NCBI RefSeq assembly: GCF_028368995.1
Contig: NZ_JAQNDL010000001.1
Span: 3,436,001-3,500,000, forward strand
Origin: Nannocystis bainbridge
GTDB lineage: Bacteria > Myxococcota_A > Polyangia > Nannocystales > Nannocystaceae
Length of the DNA stretch: 64,000 bases
Reading direction: 5' to 3'
In this document: positions 40,745 through 49,229 of the stretch, in pieces
Layout of the letters: every line of letters begins with the position of its first letter
How positions within the stretch are numbered: position 1 is the stretch's first letter
Program-made: the position numbers and the translations under genes
Notes under the pieces: model-generated
Database searches by the model: none
Told to the model about the DNA's origin: nothing
The model's input: only the letters and a program-made list of their open reading frames with translations

Positions 40745-41989
40745 TCAGGCCGCGCTCTGGCGCGCCACGCGGGTGCGCAGGCTGGTCGGCAGCGAGGCGA
40801 TCGCCTGCACCAACTCCTGCAGCTGCGGGTCGCTGTGGCCCAGCGGGACATCGACCAGCAGCAGGCCGATCGAGGCCACCGTCGCCAGGCTCTGGCCGGT
40901 GATGTTGACCTGCGAATCGCCGAGCACGCGGTTGATCTTCGAGAGCACGCCGGGGACGTTGCGGTGGACGTTGACGATCCGGCTGCCCGAGCGCACCGGG
41001 CCGGCGTCGAGCAGCGGCATGGTGACGCCGCCGAGGGTGGCGCCGTTGTCGAGGAAATGCGACAGCGAGACCGCGACCTCGCGGCCGATGCTGGCCTGCG
41101 CCTCCTCGGTCGAGCCGCCGATGTGGGGCGTCAAGATCACGCTGTCGAGGCCGCGCAGCGGGCTGTCGAACACGTCGCCGGCGCGCGACGGCTCGCTGGG
41201 GAACACGTCGATCGCCGCGCCGCCGAGGTGGCCGGCGACCAGGGCGTCGCGCAGCGCGTCGATGTCGACCACGCCGCCGCGCGAGGCGTTGATGAGCGCC
41301 GCGCCGCGCCGCATCGCCGCGATCTCGTCCGTGCCGATCATGCCGCGCGTGTGCTCGGTGTCGGGCACGTGCAGGCTGACGAAATCGCTGAGCGACAGCA
41401 GCTCCATCAGGTTGACGCACGGCTGGGCGTTGCCGAGCGGCAACTTCGAGAGGATGTCGTGGTAGCGGACCTTCATGCCCAGCGACTCGGCGAGCACGCT
41501 GAGCTGGCTGCCGATGTGGCCGTAACCGACGATCCCGAGCGTCTTGCCGCGGACCTCGTGGCTGCCGTCGGCGCTCTTGTGCCACAGCCCGCGGTGACAG
41601 GCCGCGCTGCGGGCGAAGGTCTGGCGCGCCAGCATGATCACCTCGCCGAGCACCAGCTCGGCGACCGAGCGGGTGTTGCTGAACGGCGCGTTGAACACCG
41701 CGACCCCGCCGGCCTGCGCAGCCGCCAGATCGATCTGGTCGGTGCCGATACAAAAAGCGCCGACCGCCTCGAGCCGCGGCACCGCCGCGAACACCTGCGC
41801 AGGCACCCGCGTCTTGCTGCGAATGCCCAGGATCAGCGGGCCGTCCTGCGGCATCGCCTGCAACGCCTCGATCAACTGCGCCTCGCCGAGCGCCCCGGGC
41901 ACCGGATGGACGACGACGCCGCGCCGGGCGAACTCCTCGTGCGCGGTGGTGTGGATGTTCTCGAGCAGCAGGGCGTGCGGGCTGTTCAC
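40745..41989 (-). CDS. serA: D-3-phosphoglycerate dehydrogenase-type 2-hydroxyacid dehydrogenase with ACT domain
   Basis: 414 residues from a GTG start, the length of E. coli SerA. NAD-binding motif LGIVGYGHIGSQLSVLAESLGM; catalytic region INASRGGVVDIDALRDAL and ILTPHIGGSTEEAQ, with the His of the Arg-Glu-His triad; C-terminal ACT domain (SRIVNVHRNVPGVLSKINRVLGDSQVNITG) that usually senses serine. It oxidises 3-phosphoglycerate in the first step of serine synthesis. The frame goes on 5' through the tandem repeat at 42126-42441 but with no homology, so a start at the GTG 41989 (or GTG 41998) is preferred. Confidence 0.9.
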   Translation of the reverse strand: MNSPHALLLENIHTTAHEEFARRGVVVHPVPGALGEAQLIEALQAMPQDGPLILGIRSKTRVPAQVFAAVPRLEAVGAFCIGTDQIDLAAAQAGGVAVFNAPFSNTRSVAELVLGEVIMLARQTFARSAACHRGLWHKSADGSHEVRGKTLGIVGYGHIGSQLSVLAESLGMKVRYHDILSKLPLGNAQPCVNLMELLSLSDFVSLHVPDTEHTRGMIGTDEIAAMRRGAALINASRGGVVDIDALRDALVAGHLGGAAIDVFPSEPSRAGDVFDSPLRGLDSVILTPHIGGSTEEAQASIGREVAVSLSHFLDNGATLGGVTMPLLDAGPVRSGSRIVNVHRNVPGVLSKINRVLGDSQVNITGQSLATVASIGLLLVDVPLGHSDPQLQELVQAIASLPTSLRTRVARQSAA

Positions 41990-42125
41990 GGCGCGCACGA
42001 TGCCCGAGCCCCGCGGAGGTCGCAACTCGCCGCCCACGGGCCGCTGGAGGCCCGAAAACGGCCGCGCGAGCCGATCGGCGAGCGGCGACGCGAGGGCCGA
42101 CGCGGCGCCGCGAGCGAAGCGCATC

Positions 42126-42441
42126 GAGGATGCGTGCGATCCCCGGCAGCTCGCGCGGGTGATGCAGGGCCGCGGCGCGTCGAGCATGCGTGCTCTCCCC
42201 GGCACCTCCGGCGGCTCGTGCGGATGATGTTCGGCCGCGGCGCGTCGAGCATGCGTGCTCTCCCCGGCACATCCGGCGGCTCGTGCGGGTGATGCAGGGC
42301 CGCGGCGCGTCGAGCATGCGTGCGATCCCCGGCACCTCCGGCGGCTCGTGCGGATGATGTTCGGCCGCGGCGCGTCGAGCATGCGTGCTCTCCCCGGCAC
42401 CTCCGGCGGCTCGTGCGGGTGATGCACGGCCGCGAGTCATC
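42126..42441. repeat. 65-bp tandem repeat, about 4.9 units, with alternating variants
   Basis: Units start GAGCATGCGTG at 42182, 42247, 42312 and 42377 (exactly 65 bp apart), preceded by a 56-bp copy at 42126. Two variants alternate: GATGCAGGGCC and GATGTTCGGCC. The array lies between divergent serA and methyltransferase genes. It is not a multiple of 3 and translates in all frames, so it is not coding. Confidence 0.85.
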
Positions 42442-42480
42442 GAGGCGGTCTGAAAAGATGAAAGCGTCACGCCCCTCGCG

Positions 42481-44187
42481 GTGCTCCTCCGGTGCCGTCG
42501 GGCGATCGGCGGTGAGGCTCGGCGCGTGGTTCGAGGCGATCCGCGTCGCTCTGCGCCGATGCGACGATCCTCGTGCGCTCGCGGAGCCGTCGGCCCTTTG
42601 CAGCGCTCGCGTCACGCTGCGGGACGCGATCTCCACCGGCGCAAACTCGCGGACCGGCGCCGCGGGGCGGCCTGGCGTCGCGCGCACGTCTTTGCTAGGC
42701 CTGTCGGCCTGTTGTTCGACAAAGGCAAGCTTCACCGGCTGCAGCGCGCGCTCAAGCCTCATCTCGCCCACGGCTGGGAGCGGGCGGTGTTCGCCGCGCC
42801 GCAGGGCGAAGGCGGGGCGGAGCGGGCGGAGCGAGTGCTGGCCGGGCCGGGCATCGGCGTCGCGCCGAGCGCCGCGCAGGTCGACGCGCTGCTCGCCGCG
42901 GCTGGCGAGGCGGCGGGCGCCGGCTTGTGGAAGCAGACCCTCGTGCTCGACGCGCGCCGGCGGGTGCAGGTCGACGCGCGCCACGGCCGGGCCACCACCC
43001 GCACGCTCGACGAGGACACCGCGCTGAAGGTCATGGGCGGCAAGGAGCGCGCGCTGCGGCCCGACACCAGCGCGGCGCTGCTGCGGGAGATCGGGATCAT
43101 GAACGCCGACGGCAGCATCTCGGCGACGCATGCCCGCAAGTACAAGCAGATCTGCCACCTGGCGACGCTGTGCGAGCCGGTGATCGATCGCCTGGCGACG
43201 ACGCGAGCGATCGGGCCGCAGACGCCCCTGCGCGCGCTCGACCTCGCGTGCGGCAACGCGTACCTGAGCTTCGTGCTCGCCGAGGTGCTGCGCCTGCGCG
43301 GCGTGCCGCTGCGCCTGCACGGGGTCGATGTGCGCGCCGATCTGGTCGACCGCAGCCGGGCCCGCGCCCAGGCGCTCGGGCTCGCGAATGGCGATCCCTC
43401 GCCGGCCGACGGCGCGGCGCCGCCTTCGCCCGTTGAGGCTCGGCCTTCGCCCGGTGATGCTCGGCCGTCGCCCGGTGATGCTGGGCCGTCGCCCGATGAT
43501 GCTCGGCCTTCGCCCGATGATGCTCGGCCGTCGCCCGGTGATGCTGGGCCTTCGTCGGTTGAGGCTCGGCCGTCGCCCGGTGATGCTCGGCCGTCGCCCG
43601 GTGATGCTCGGCCGTCGCCCGGTGATGCTCGGCCTTCGCCGGTTGATGCTCGGCTCGTCGGTCTGTCGTTCGCGCGGGCCGACATCGCCGGCGCGGCGCG
43701 CACGGCTCCGGCGCAGCTCGGCGGGGTGCCGGATCTGGTGCTCGCCTTGCATGCCTGCGACACCGCCACCGACGAGGCGATCGCGCTGGCGATCCAGCTC
43801 GGCGCGCCGGCGCTGCTCAGCGTGCCGTGCTGTCAGGCCGAGCTCGCGGCGCAGCTGGCCCGCGCGGCCGCCTCGGCGCAGCCGCTGGCGGCGATGGTCG
43901 ACCACGGCCTGCTGCGGCGGGCCTACGCGGATGTCTTGACCGATAGCCTGCGCGTCGCCGCGCTCGAGGCGTGCGGCTACGAGGTGACGGTGCTCGAGTT
44001 CGTCGGCGGCGAGCACACGCCGAAGAACCTGCTGATCAAGGCCCACCGCCGGCACCCCCGCGCCCCGGTCGAGCCGCGGCGGTGGCGGCTGGAGCCGCTG
44101 CAGGCCCGATGCGAGGCGCTCGGCGTGCAGCCCGACCTGCTGCGGCGGCTCTCGGCGCTGCAGGCGAGCTCTTCGCCTGACGCTTGA
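42481..44187 (+). CDS. SAM-dependent methyltransferase (Methyltransf_32 type) with internal repeat insertion
   Basis: 568 residues from the first ATG; 42559 is an alternative start, since the first ~75 residues look low in constraint. The methyltransferase core begins LRALDLACGNAYLSFVLAEVLRLRG with LHGVDVRADLVDRSRARAQALG (motif I region). It resumes after an 11-unit repeat (PSPGDAR) with VPDLVLALHACDTATDEAIALAIQ and LLSVPCCQAEL, which are the Methyltransf_32 signatures. TPKNLLIKAH closes the domain. The substrate is unknown; relatives act on RNA or protein. The repeat falls in a loop after the second strand, so the fold can still form. Divergent from serA. Confidence 0.78.
   Translation: MLLRCRRAIGGEARRVVRGDPRRSAPMRRSSCARGAVGPLQRSRHAAGRDLHRRKLADRRRGAAWRRAHVFARPVGLLFDKGKLHRLQRALKPHLAHGWERAVFAAPQGEGGAERAERVLAGPGIGVAPSAAQVDALLAAAGEAAGAGLWKQTLVLDARRRVQVDARHGRATTRTLDEDTALKVMGGKERALRPDTSAALLREIGIMNADGSISATHARKYKQICHLATLCEPVIDRLATTRAIGPQTPLRALDLACGNAYLSFVLAEVLRLRGVPLRLHGVDVRADLVDRSRARAQALGLANGDPSPADGAAPPSPVEARPSPGDARPSPGDAGPSPDDARPSPDDARPSPGDAGPSSVEARPSPGDARPSPGDARPSPGDARPSPVDARLVGLSFARADIAGAARTAPAQLGGVPDLVLALHACDTATDEAIALAIQLGAPALLSVPCCQAELAAQLARAAASAQPLAAMVDHGLLRRAYADVLTDSLRVAALEACGYEVTVLEFVGGEHTPKNLLIKAHRRHPRAPVEPRRWRLEPLQARCEALGVQPDLLRRLSALQASSSPDA
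43423..43653 (+). repeat. In-frame 21-bp tandem repeat, 11 units
   Basis: Eleven 21-bp units (CCGTCGCCCGGTGATGCTCGG and variants) encode PS[P/S][G/D/V][D/E]A[R/G] in tandem. They split the methyltransferase domain and stay in frame. Confidence 0.9.
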
Positions 44188-44188
44188 A

Positions 44189-44209
44189 TTTTCGACCAGC
44201 GGTCGAAAA
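44189..44209 (+). terminator. Hairpin at the end of the methyltransferase gene
   Basis: TTTTCGACC-AGC-GGTCGAAAA, perfect 9-bp stem, starting 2 bp after the stop codon. A similar hairpin recurs at 44552. Confidence 0.55.
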
Positions 44210-44320
44210 CTGGAGCGGCAGCTCGGCCCGGAGTGCTGGCGCAGACGGCGGTCTCGCGCCCATTTTGCCGCCAATCGACGCCATGGCGACTCCTGAGAGC
44301 CTTTCGCCGGGCGCATGCCT

Positions 44321-44485
44321 TCAAAACGGCTTGCTGAACCGCGAAAAGGTCATTCTGGACGTCGAGCCGTCGCCAAATGGCTCTCTGATGAGCGGAACAG
44401 CCTTTCCGCGGAACTCGTCCGAGCCTGAGCCCAACTGCGCGCTATCGCCCGGAATGACGAGCGATCCGCCAGGCAGAATGGCCAT
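44321..44485 (-). CDS. Candidate small ORF in a lower-GC patch, possible 3' fragment
   Basis: 54 residues from ATG: MAILPGGSLVIPGDSAQL, then GSGSDEFRGKAVPLIREPF and TSRMTFSRFSKPF. Third codon positions are ~70% GC although the local DNA is only about 55-60%, which suggests coding. The frame has no in-frame stop for ~18 residues further 5'. I cannot assign a family. It may be the end of a transferred gene whose start was lost; the surrounding 44188-44640 patch differs in composition from the window. Confidence 0.3.
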   Translation of the reverse strand: MAILPGGSLVIPGDSAQLGSGSDEFRGKAVPLIREPFGDGSTSRMTFSRFSKPF

Positions 44486-44551
44486 GCAACGATCGAGATC
44501 GCGCCTGTGAAACTGCGGATAAAGCGCTTTCAGCGTAGATCACAGAATTCA

Positions 44552-44587
44552 GATTATTTTCGACCTTCGGTCTGAAAATCGTTTTTT
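44552..44587 (+). terminator. Intrinsic terminator
   Basis: ATTTTCGACC-TTC-GGTCTGAAAAT (one bulged T) followed by GTTTTTTAG. Strong stem and T tract on the plus strand. Confidence 0.7.
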
Positions 44588-45098
44588 AGTCGATTTGCCG
44601 ATCTCCCAATTAACAAAATGGGTTTTACCCGCGCCATCCCAGAAGTTGCCTGTCAAAGGGCGTTTTCGAGCACACGGGCTGGCACGAGCCAGGCGGCACC
44701 GGGATGCGAAGGACAGCGGGTGCGGGATTTCCGCTTGCCACAGCACCCGTACCTGTCGACCGAAACCACCACCTGAGCCCGTACTCGCCGGCCGGCACCG
44801 AGGCCGGAGCCCCGCCGCCGCTTATTGACCCCCGCGACCACGGCTTCGAGGACTGGACGCTCAACTCCACCGAGGGGCCCACGCGGACGACCCGCCTGTC
44901 GTCCTCCGCGAGCCCTCCTCGCCTCCCCTCCCCAGTTCCCTGGAAGGACCGGCTCAAGGACGGCTGACGCACCACGCCTCGGGGCGACCCCAGCGCGACC
45001 GACGATCGGACCACCCCGTCGCCGCCTGCTCGCGGAATCGGAACTCTCACTGGGTCCCACCGACCGGAGGCCCCCTCTGCCCTTTCGGACAGCCGGCC
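44588..45098. other. Spacer without supported gene
   Basis: 510 bp; the first 60 bp are AT-rich. The small frames on both strands have no support. Confidence 0.45.
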
Positions 45099-46064
45099 TC
45101 AGCTCGGCCGCTGGGCCAGCAGCACTTCGGACAGCGGCCGGCGCGGCGTCGGCGGCGTGTCGGCGCCGCCGCCGAGGCGGACCAGCGCTTGCGCGCGGCC
45201 GGTCGCTCCGACCAGGCTCGCCAGCTGCTTGCGGCCGGCGGCGTCGGCCAGCGGCAGGTGCAGGAAGCTGCCCCAGGCGTGGTCGACCCGGGCGCGCAGC
45301 AGCACGCGCATCAGCGCCTGGCCGGCGCGCAGCCACTCGGCCGGCTCGTCGCCCTCGGTGGTCACGAGCACGAACGCCGGCGACCCGTCGGCGATCGCCT
45401 GCCCGCGGGCCTCGCCGCCGTCGGGGCCCTCGAAGCTGACCCCGGGCTCCCCGGCCGCGGCGCGAGCGGCCGTCCGGGCGCTCGGCTCGCCGGCGATGGC
45501 CGCCTCGACGGCCGCCGCGATGGCTTGCCTTCGGGCCATGTCCTCCACCACATGGTACTCGGCACCTGTCCCATCGACCATGTGCTTGAGCCGCCGCGCC
45601 AGCGCCCGCGACAGCGGCCCCTGGGCCATCACCCCGCGGTAGGTGCGGCGCTTGGGCGCGGCCTGATACAGCCACTGCTCCTCGGGCAGCGGGCTCGCGC
45701 GGCCGCCCACCGCCACGCGCGCCAGCAGGTCGGGGTGGCCGCCGGGCAGCAGCGCCGTCTGCTCGTCGAGGCCGAGCGCGCGCAGGGTCACCCGCAGGCC
45801 CGCCAGCGCCGCGCCGCAGGCCAGCGCCGCCGCTTGACCCTCGGGGTCGGCCTCGCCCCCGGCGCGCGCCGGATCGGCGTACAGCTCGATCACCTCGCCG
45901 CCGACGAACCACCGCCACGGCTGGGCGTTGCCGGGCGACGGGGCCGTCAGCGCGGTGTGCAGCGCCAGCTCGATGCGCGCGCGCGGGCCCGCTTCGGGCG
46001 CCAGGGCCGAGCCGGCCAGCGTCCACGGGTCGGCGTCGCGCGCCAGGTCCGGCGCCTGGATCAC
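45099..46064 (-). CDS. Nitroreductase-family protein (Acg-like)
   Basis: 321 residues from a GTG that overlaps the upstream stop (GTGA). ARIELALHTALTAPSPGNAQPWRWFVGGEVIELYADPAR is the FMN-binding opening of Acg-type nitroreductases; KRRTYRGVMAQGPL, GSPAFVLVTTEGDEPAEWLRAGQALMRVLLRARVDHAWGSFLHLPL form the rest. This group lacks some catalytic residues of classic nitroreductases and may bind or store FMN. It is third in the operon with the aminotransferase and the DUF6909-like gene. A palindrome cluster at 45535-45590 lies in frame (HMVDGTGAEYHVVEDMARR). Confidence 0.8.
   Translation of the reverse strand: MIQAPDLARDADPWTLAGSALAPEAGPRARIELALHTALTAPSPGNAQPWRWFVGGEVIELYADPARAGGEADPEGQAAALACGAALAGLRVTLRALGLDEQTALLPGGHPDLLARVAVGGRASPLPEEQWLYQAAPKRRTYRGVMAQGPLSRALARRLKHMVDGTGAEYHVVEDMARRQAIAAAVEAAIAGEPSARTAARAAAGEPGVSFEGPDGGEARGQAIADGSPAFVLVTTEGDEPAEWLRAGQALMRVLLRARVDHAWGSFLHLPLADAAGRKQLASLVGATGRAQALVRLGGGADTPPTPRRPLSEVLLAQRPS
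45535..45590. repeat. In-frame palindrome cluster in the nitroreductase gene
   Basis: CCATGTCCTCCACCACATGG and GGCACCTGTCCCATCGACCATGTG are degenerate pairs of the ACATGTCC family, kept in frame. Confidence 0.5.
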
Positions 46065-47794
46065 CCGCCCTCCGCTTCGGTGCGCAGCCGGGCGATCTCG
46101 GCGGTGAAGATCCGGCGCACGATCGCCGCGGCGCACGCTGAAGTGGCCTCGACCCCGAAGTACGACAAGCTCTTCGAAAGCAAGCTCTGGCGCCGCGAGT
46201 ACGGCGTATCCGACGCGTAGTGCAGCACCCCGACGTCGAAGCCCACCGAGTTGGTGAGGTGCACGATCTCGTCGTTCGGATGGCGCTGCGGGTTGCACAG
46301 CTCGTACACCGCCGACAGGTACGGCCCGGCCTCCATCTCGAGCACCGTGTAGCCCTCGCGGTAGAACACGCTCATGTACTCGCGGTTCTGCAAGAAGGCG
46401 CCGCGCACCGTGAGCGCCTTTTGATTGTCGAGCACCGTGCCGACGCGGATGTAGGGCTGGACGTCGGCGGCGACGAAGGCGTTGCGGAACAGGTAGGTGT
46501 TGCGCGAGTGCTCGTCCTGGACCACCGACGAGATCATCACGTCGCCGACGCGGCCGTTGAGGGTGGCCGCCTTGCCCATGACGTAGACCCCGCGGATCTC
46601 GTTGGAGCCCTGGCCGGCGCGCGACAGGTGGTGATAGGCCGCCATGCCGAGCGGGTAATCGATGTTGATGATCACCGCGTCGCTGCGGGCCAGCAGGTGG
46701 AGGTCGTCGACGCGCAGGCGCGGGTCGAGGCGCTCGGGGCGGATCTGCGCGAGGTCGAAGATCTGGGCGTTGACGTCGATCTTGCCGGGCACGTCGATCG
46801 AGGTGATGCCGCCGTCGGCCTCGAACTGCTGGACCTCGGCCAGCCGCGCCGAGTCCTCGTGGAGGAACGCGCGCAGCAGGTAGTAGCTGAGGTTGTTGAC
46901 CTCGGCCTCGTCGCCGCTGTCGAGCGCGCGGGCGAAGTGCCGCGCCAGGTCCTCCGGGTTGCGGCGGCGGGCGAAGTCGAGGATCGCCTCGCGGTGCTGG
47001 CGGGCGTAGCCGCCGACCAGGTTGAGCAGCGAGTGCGTGTTGGACGAGACGAAGTAGATCGGCGGGCGCCGCGGCTTGCGCTCGCGGACCAGGCTCGGCT
47101 CGATGCCCGACCACCAGCGCTGGACCGAGCGCTGGTACTGCGAATACGAGCCCGTCAGCACCCGCATCGAAAGGTCGCACGGCACCTGGGCGATCGCCTG
47201 CAGCGCGGCGAACCAGCCGGTGTCGAGCGCGGCGATCAGCGTGCGCACGCCGTCGGCGTCGAGGCCGAGCAGGCGCGCGAGCTCGGCGTGGTCGACCTCG
47301 GCCGCCGTGAGCGCATCGTCCTCGCGCAGGCGCCGGCCCAGCTCCGCGTTGGCGAGCAGGCTGTGCATCTGGTTCCACACGATCTGGTAGGTCGTGACGA
47401 TCGGGACCAGGTCGTCGATGTCGCTGGTGCTCGAGATGAACGCGCACAGCGTCTTGTTGCCGTCGAAGCGCAGCGGCCGGCGGCGCCCGCGGGTCTGGAC
47501 CCGCTGCCACGCGCTGACTTCGAAGCCGTTGGCCTCGAAGGTCTCGTGCGACTGGCCGAGCACGAGCTTCTGCACCTGCGGCATGCAGGCCGGCAGGCGC
47601 GCCGCGCTGTAGGCGAACGCGGCGACGTCGGGCACGCCCGTGCGCGCGCCCGGGTGCAGGCTCGAGTCGCTGAACGCGTGCGCCTCTTCGAACGCGCGCA
47701 CCCACACCTCGCCGGAGCTGCGCAGCAGCGAGTAGTAAGTGCGGATGTAGAGGTCGATCTCGTCGCTGGTGGTGCGGGGCCGCTGGCGGTCCAT
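46061..47794 (-). CDS. Conserved hypothetical protein (DUF6909-like)
   Basis: 577 residues, soluble, no signal. IDLYIRTYYSLLRSSGEV opens the protein. VYVMGKAATLNGRVGDVMISSVVQDEHSRNTYLFRN, VLDNQKALTVRGAFLQNREYMSVFYREGYTVLEMEAGPYLSAVYE is strongly patterned and recalls uncharacterised proteins of the DUF6909 kind. The stretch with GDVM and EMEAGP is also like the phosphorylase fold (ribose/phosphate and base-binding Glu-Met-Glu), so an activity on a nucleoside is possible. The family name is from memory. Gene order aminotransferase > this > nitroreductase, with 13-bp spacing and a 4-bp overlap, points to a shared pathway. Confidence 0.7.
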   Translation of the reverse strand: MDRQRPRTTSDEIDLYIRTYYSLLRSSGEVWVRAFEEAHAFSDSSLHPGARTGVPDVAAFAYSAARLPACMPQVQKLVLGQSHETFEANGFEVSAWQRVQTRGRRRPLRFDGNKTLCAFISSTSDIDDLVPIVTTYQIVWNQMHSLLANAELGRRLREDDALTAAEVDHAELARLLGLDADGVRTLIAALDTGWFAALQAIAQVPCDLSMRVLTGSYSQYQRSVQRWWSGIEPSLVRERKPRRPPIYFVSSNTHSLLNLVGGYARQHREAILDFARRRNPEDLARHFARALDSGDEAEVNNLSYYLLRAFLHEDSARLAEVQQFEADGGITSIDVPGKIDVNAQIFDLAQIRPERLDPRLRVDDLHLLARSDAVIINIDYPLGMAAYHHLSRAGQGSNEIRGVYVMGKAATLNGRVGDVMISSVVQDEHSRNTYLFRNAFVAADVQPYIRVGTVLDNQKALTVRGAFLQNREYMSVFYREGYTVLEMEAGPYLSAVYELCNPQRHPNDEIVHLTNSVGFDVGVLHYASDTPYSRRQSLLSKSLSYFGVEATSACAAAIVRRIFTAEIARLRTEAEGG

Positions 47795-47807
47795 GGCTCG
47801 AACGTCC

Positions 47808-49010
47808 TTATCCGTGGCCGAGCGCGACGTCGACGGCGTCGAGCACGAACGGTACCTCGTCGGTGTGGTTGGGCCAGTGCGGGGCGAACCGCAGCAGGCC
47901 GTCGGGGGTGGAGCAGGCGACGCCGCGGTCGGCGAGCTCGCGCTGGAGCCCGAGCACGTCGCCGGGGTTGGGCGGCAGCACGCTGAGGATGCACGAGCGG
48001 GCCGCCGGGTCGCGCGAGCGCAGGCTGACGAACCCGCGGGCGATGAGGCCCGCCTCGAGCAGGTCGAGGTAGGCCTGCACGTGGGTCCACACCGCCTCCG
48101 GCCCGAGCTGGGCCAGCAGGCCGATCGCGGCCTCGAGCGCGGCGCAGCCGACGGTGTTGCCGGCGCCGCCCTCGATGAAGTCGGCGGTGCGGCGGATCGG
48201 TCGGTCGTAACGCAGGTGACCTGCCCCTTCCATCAGGAACCGAAGGCCATCCTCGTGGCTCAACCAGCCGGCGACGCGCGGCCGCAGTTCGCCCAGCCGC
48301 TCGGGGCGGACGTAGAGGAAGCCGAGGCCCTCGCAGCCCATCAGCCACTTGTGGCCGCCGACGCTGAGGTAGTCGATGCGGGCCTCGCGGACGTCGAGCG
48401 GGACGGCCCCGACGGCCTGGATGCCGTCGACGAACAGCTCGGCGCCGGCGGCGTGGCACAGGTCGGCCATGGCCGCGAGCGGCATGCGCAGGCCGCTCTG
48501 GAACTGCACCGCCGACACGGCGACCAGGCGGACCCCGCCGGCCGCGAGGGCCGCCTGCAGGGCCGCCAGGCCCTCGGCCGGCGAGCGCACGAAGTCGGCC
48601 AGCGGCAGCATCTCGACCGACAGGCCGAACAGCTCGGACGCCTGCTGCCACGGGGTGACGTTGGCCGGGAACTCGCCCTGGAACAGCAGCACCCGCTCAC
48701 CTGGCTTCCAGGACATGCACAAAGCGACATCCGTGACGCCGCGGGTGGTGTTGGTGATGAGGGCGATGTCGGTCGTCTCGGCGCCGATGAACCCGGCGAT
48801 CGCGGCGCGCAGGCGGGCCCGCTGCTGAATCCACGTGGGGATCACGCCGGCGCCGCGGCGGGCGTAGTCGTTGGCGACCGCGGCCGTCGCGGCCTGGACC
48901 GGCGCCGACCAGGGCGACACCGCGGCATGGTTGAGGTACGCCCGCGGCTGGAGGTCGGGGAACAGGCTGCGGTCGCCGAGGCGCGCAATGGGCAGAGTCG
49001 GAGTCGTCAA
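47808..49010 (-). CDS. PLP-dependent aminotransferase class V / cysteine-desulfurase-like
   Basis: 400 residues from a TTG start (TTG-ACG-ACT-CCG). RAYLNHAAVSPWSAPVQAATAAVA opens the fold; NTTRGVTDVALCMSWKPGERVLLFQGEFPANVTPW, DLCHAAGAELFVDGIQAVGAVPLDV and the PLP-lysine site SVGGHKWLMGCEGLGFLYV are typical of class V enzymes. GAGNTVGCAALEAAIGLL and a last CSTPDGLLRFAPHWPNHTDEV complete it. Substrate unknown; the neighbours (unknown, FMN-type protein) do not settle it. Palindrome copies lie in frame at 48219-48247 and 48700-48733. An upstream start at 49121 adds unrelated residues. Confidence 0.8.
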   Translation of the reverse strand: MTTPTLPIARLGDRSLFPDLQPRAYLNHAAVSPWSAPVQAATAAVANDYARRGAGVIPTWIQQRARLRAAIAGFIGAETTDIALITNTTRGVTDVALCMSWKPGERVLLFQGEFPANVTPWQQASELFGLSVEMLPLADFVRSPAEGLAALQAALAAGGVRLVAVSAVQFQSGLRMPLAAMADLCHAAGAELFVDGIQAVGAVPLDVREARIDYLSVGGHKWLMGCEGLGFLYVRPERLGELRPRVAGWLSHEDGLRFLMEGAGHLRYDRPIRRTADFIEGGAGNTVGCAALEAAIGLLAQLGPEAVWTHVQAYLDLLEAGLIARGFVSLRSRDPAARSCILSVLPPNPGDVLGLQRELADRGVACSTPDGLLRFAPHWPNHTDEVPFVLDAVDVALGHG

Positions 49011-49229
49011 GGGCCGGCTGACGGTAGCAGACGCCCGCAGCCGTGGCGACCCCGGGAAAACGCCCGGGCGCGGAGGCCAGGGGCCGCGAGCGACAGGTCG
49101 CCGGCTCGCCGCTGCCGGCACGGGCGGTCACGAGCGGCCAGGCGTCTCGGACCTGCCCGGAGAGACAGATCGGCGGCTCGCCGCGCCCGGGGCCGTCGCC
49201 CCCGGGCCTGCCGCCCCTCGCGTGCGCGC

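Noticed and set aside
42126..42441. Tandem 65-bp array considered as a CRISPR array
   Set aside because: Units are contiguous with no unique spacers and no cas genes; plain tandem duplication fits.
44184..44510. 108-residue plus-strand frame after the methyltransferase
   Set aside because: It starts inside the methyltransferase stop region and terminator hairpin, and the opposite strand has the better coding pattern.
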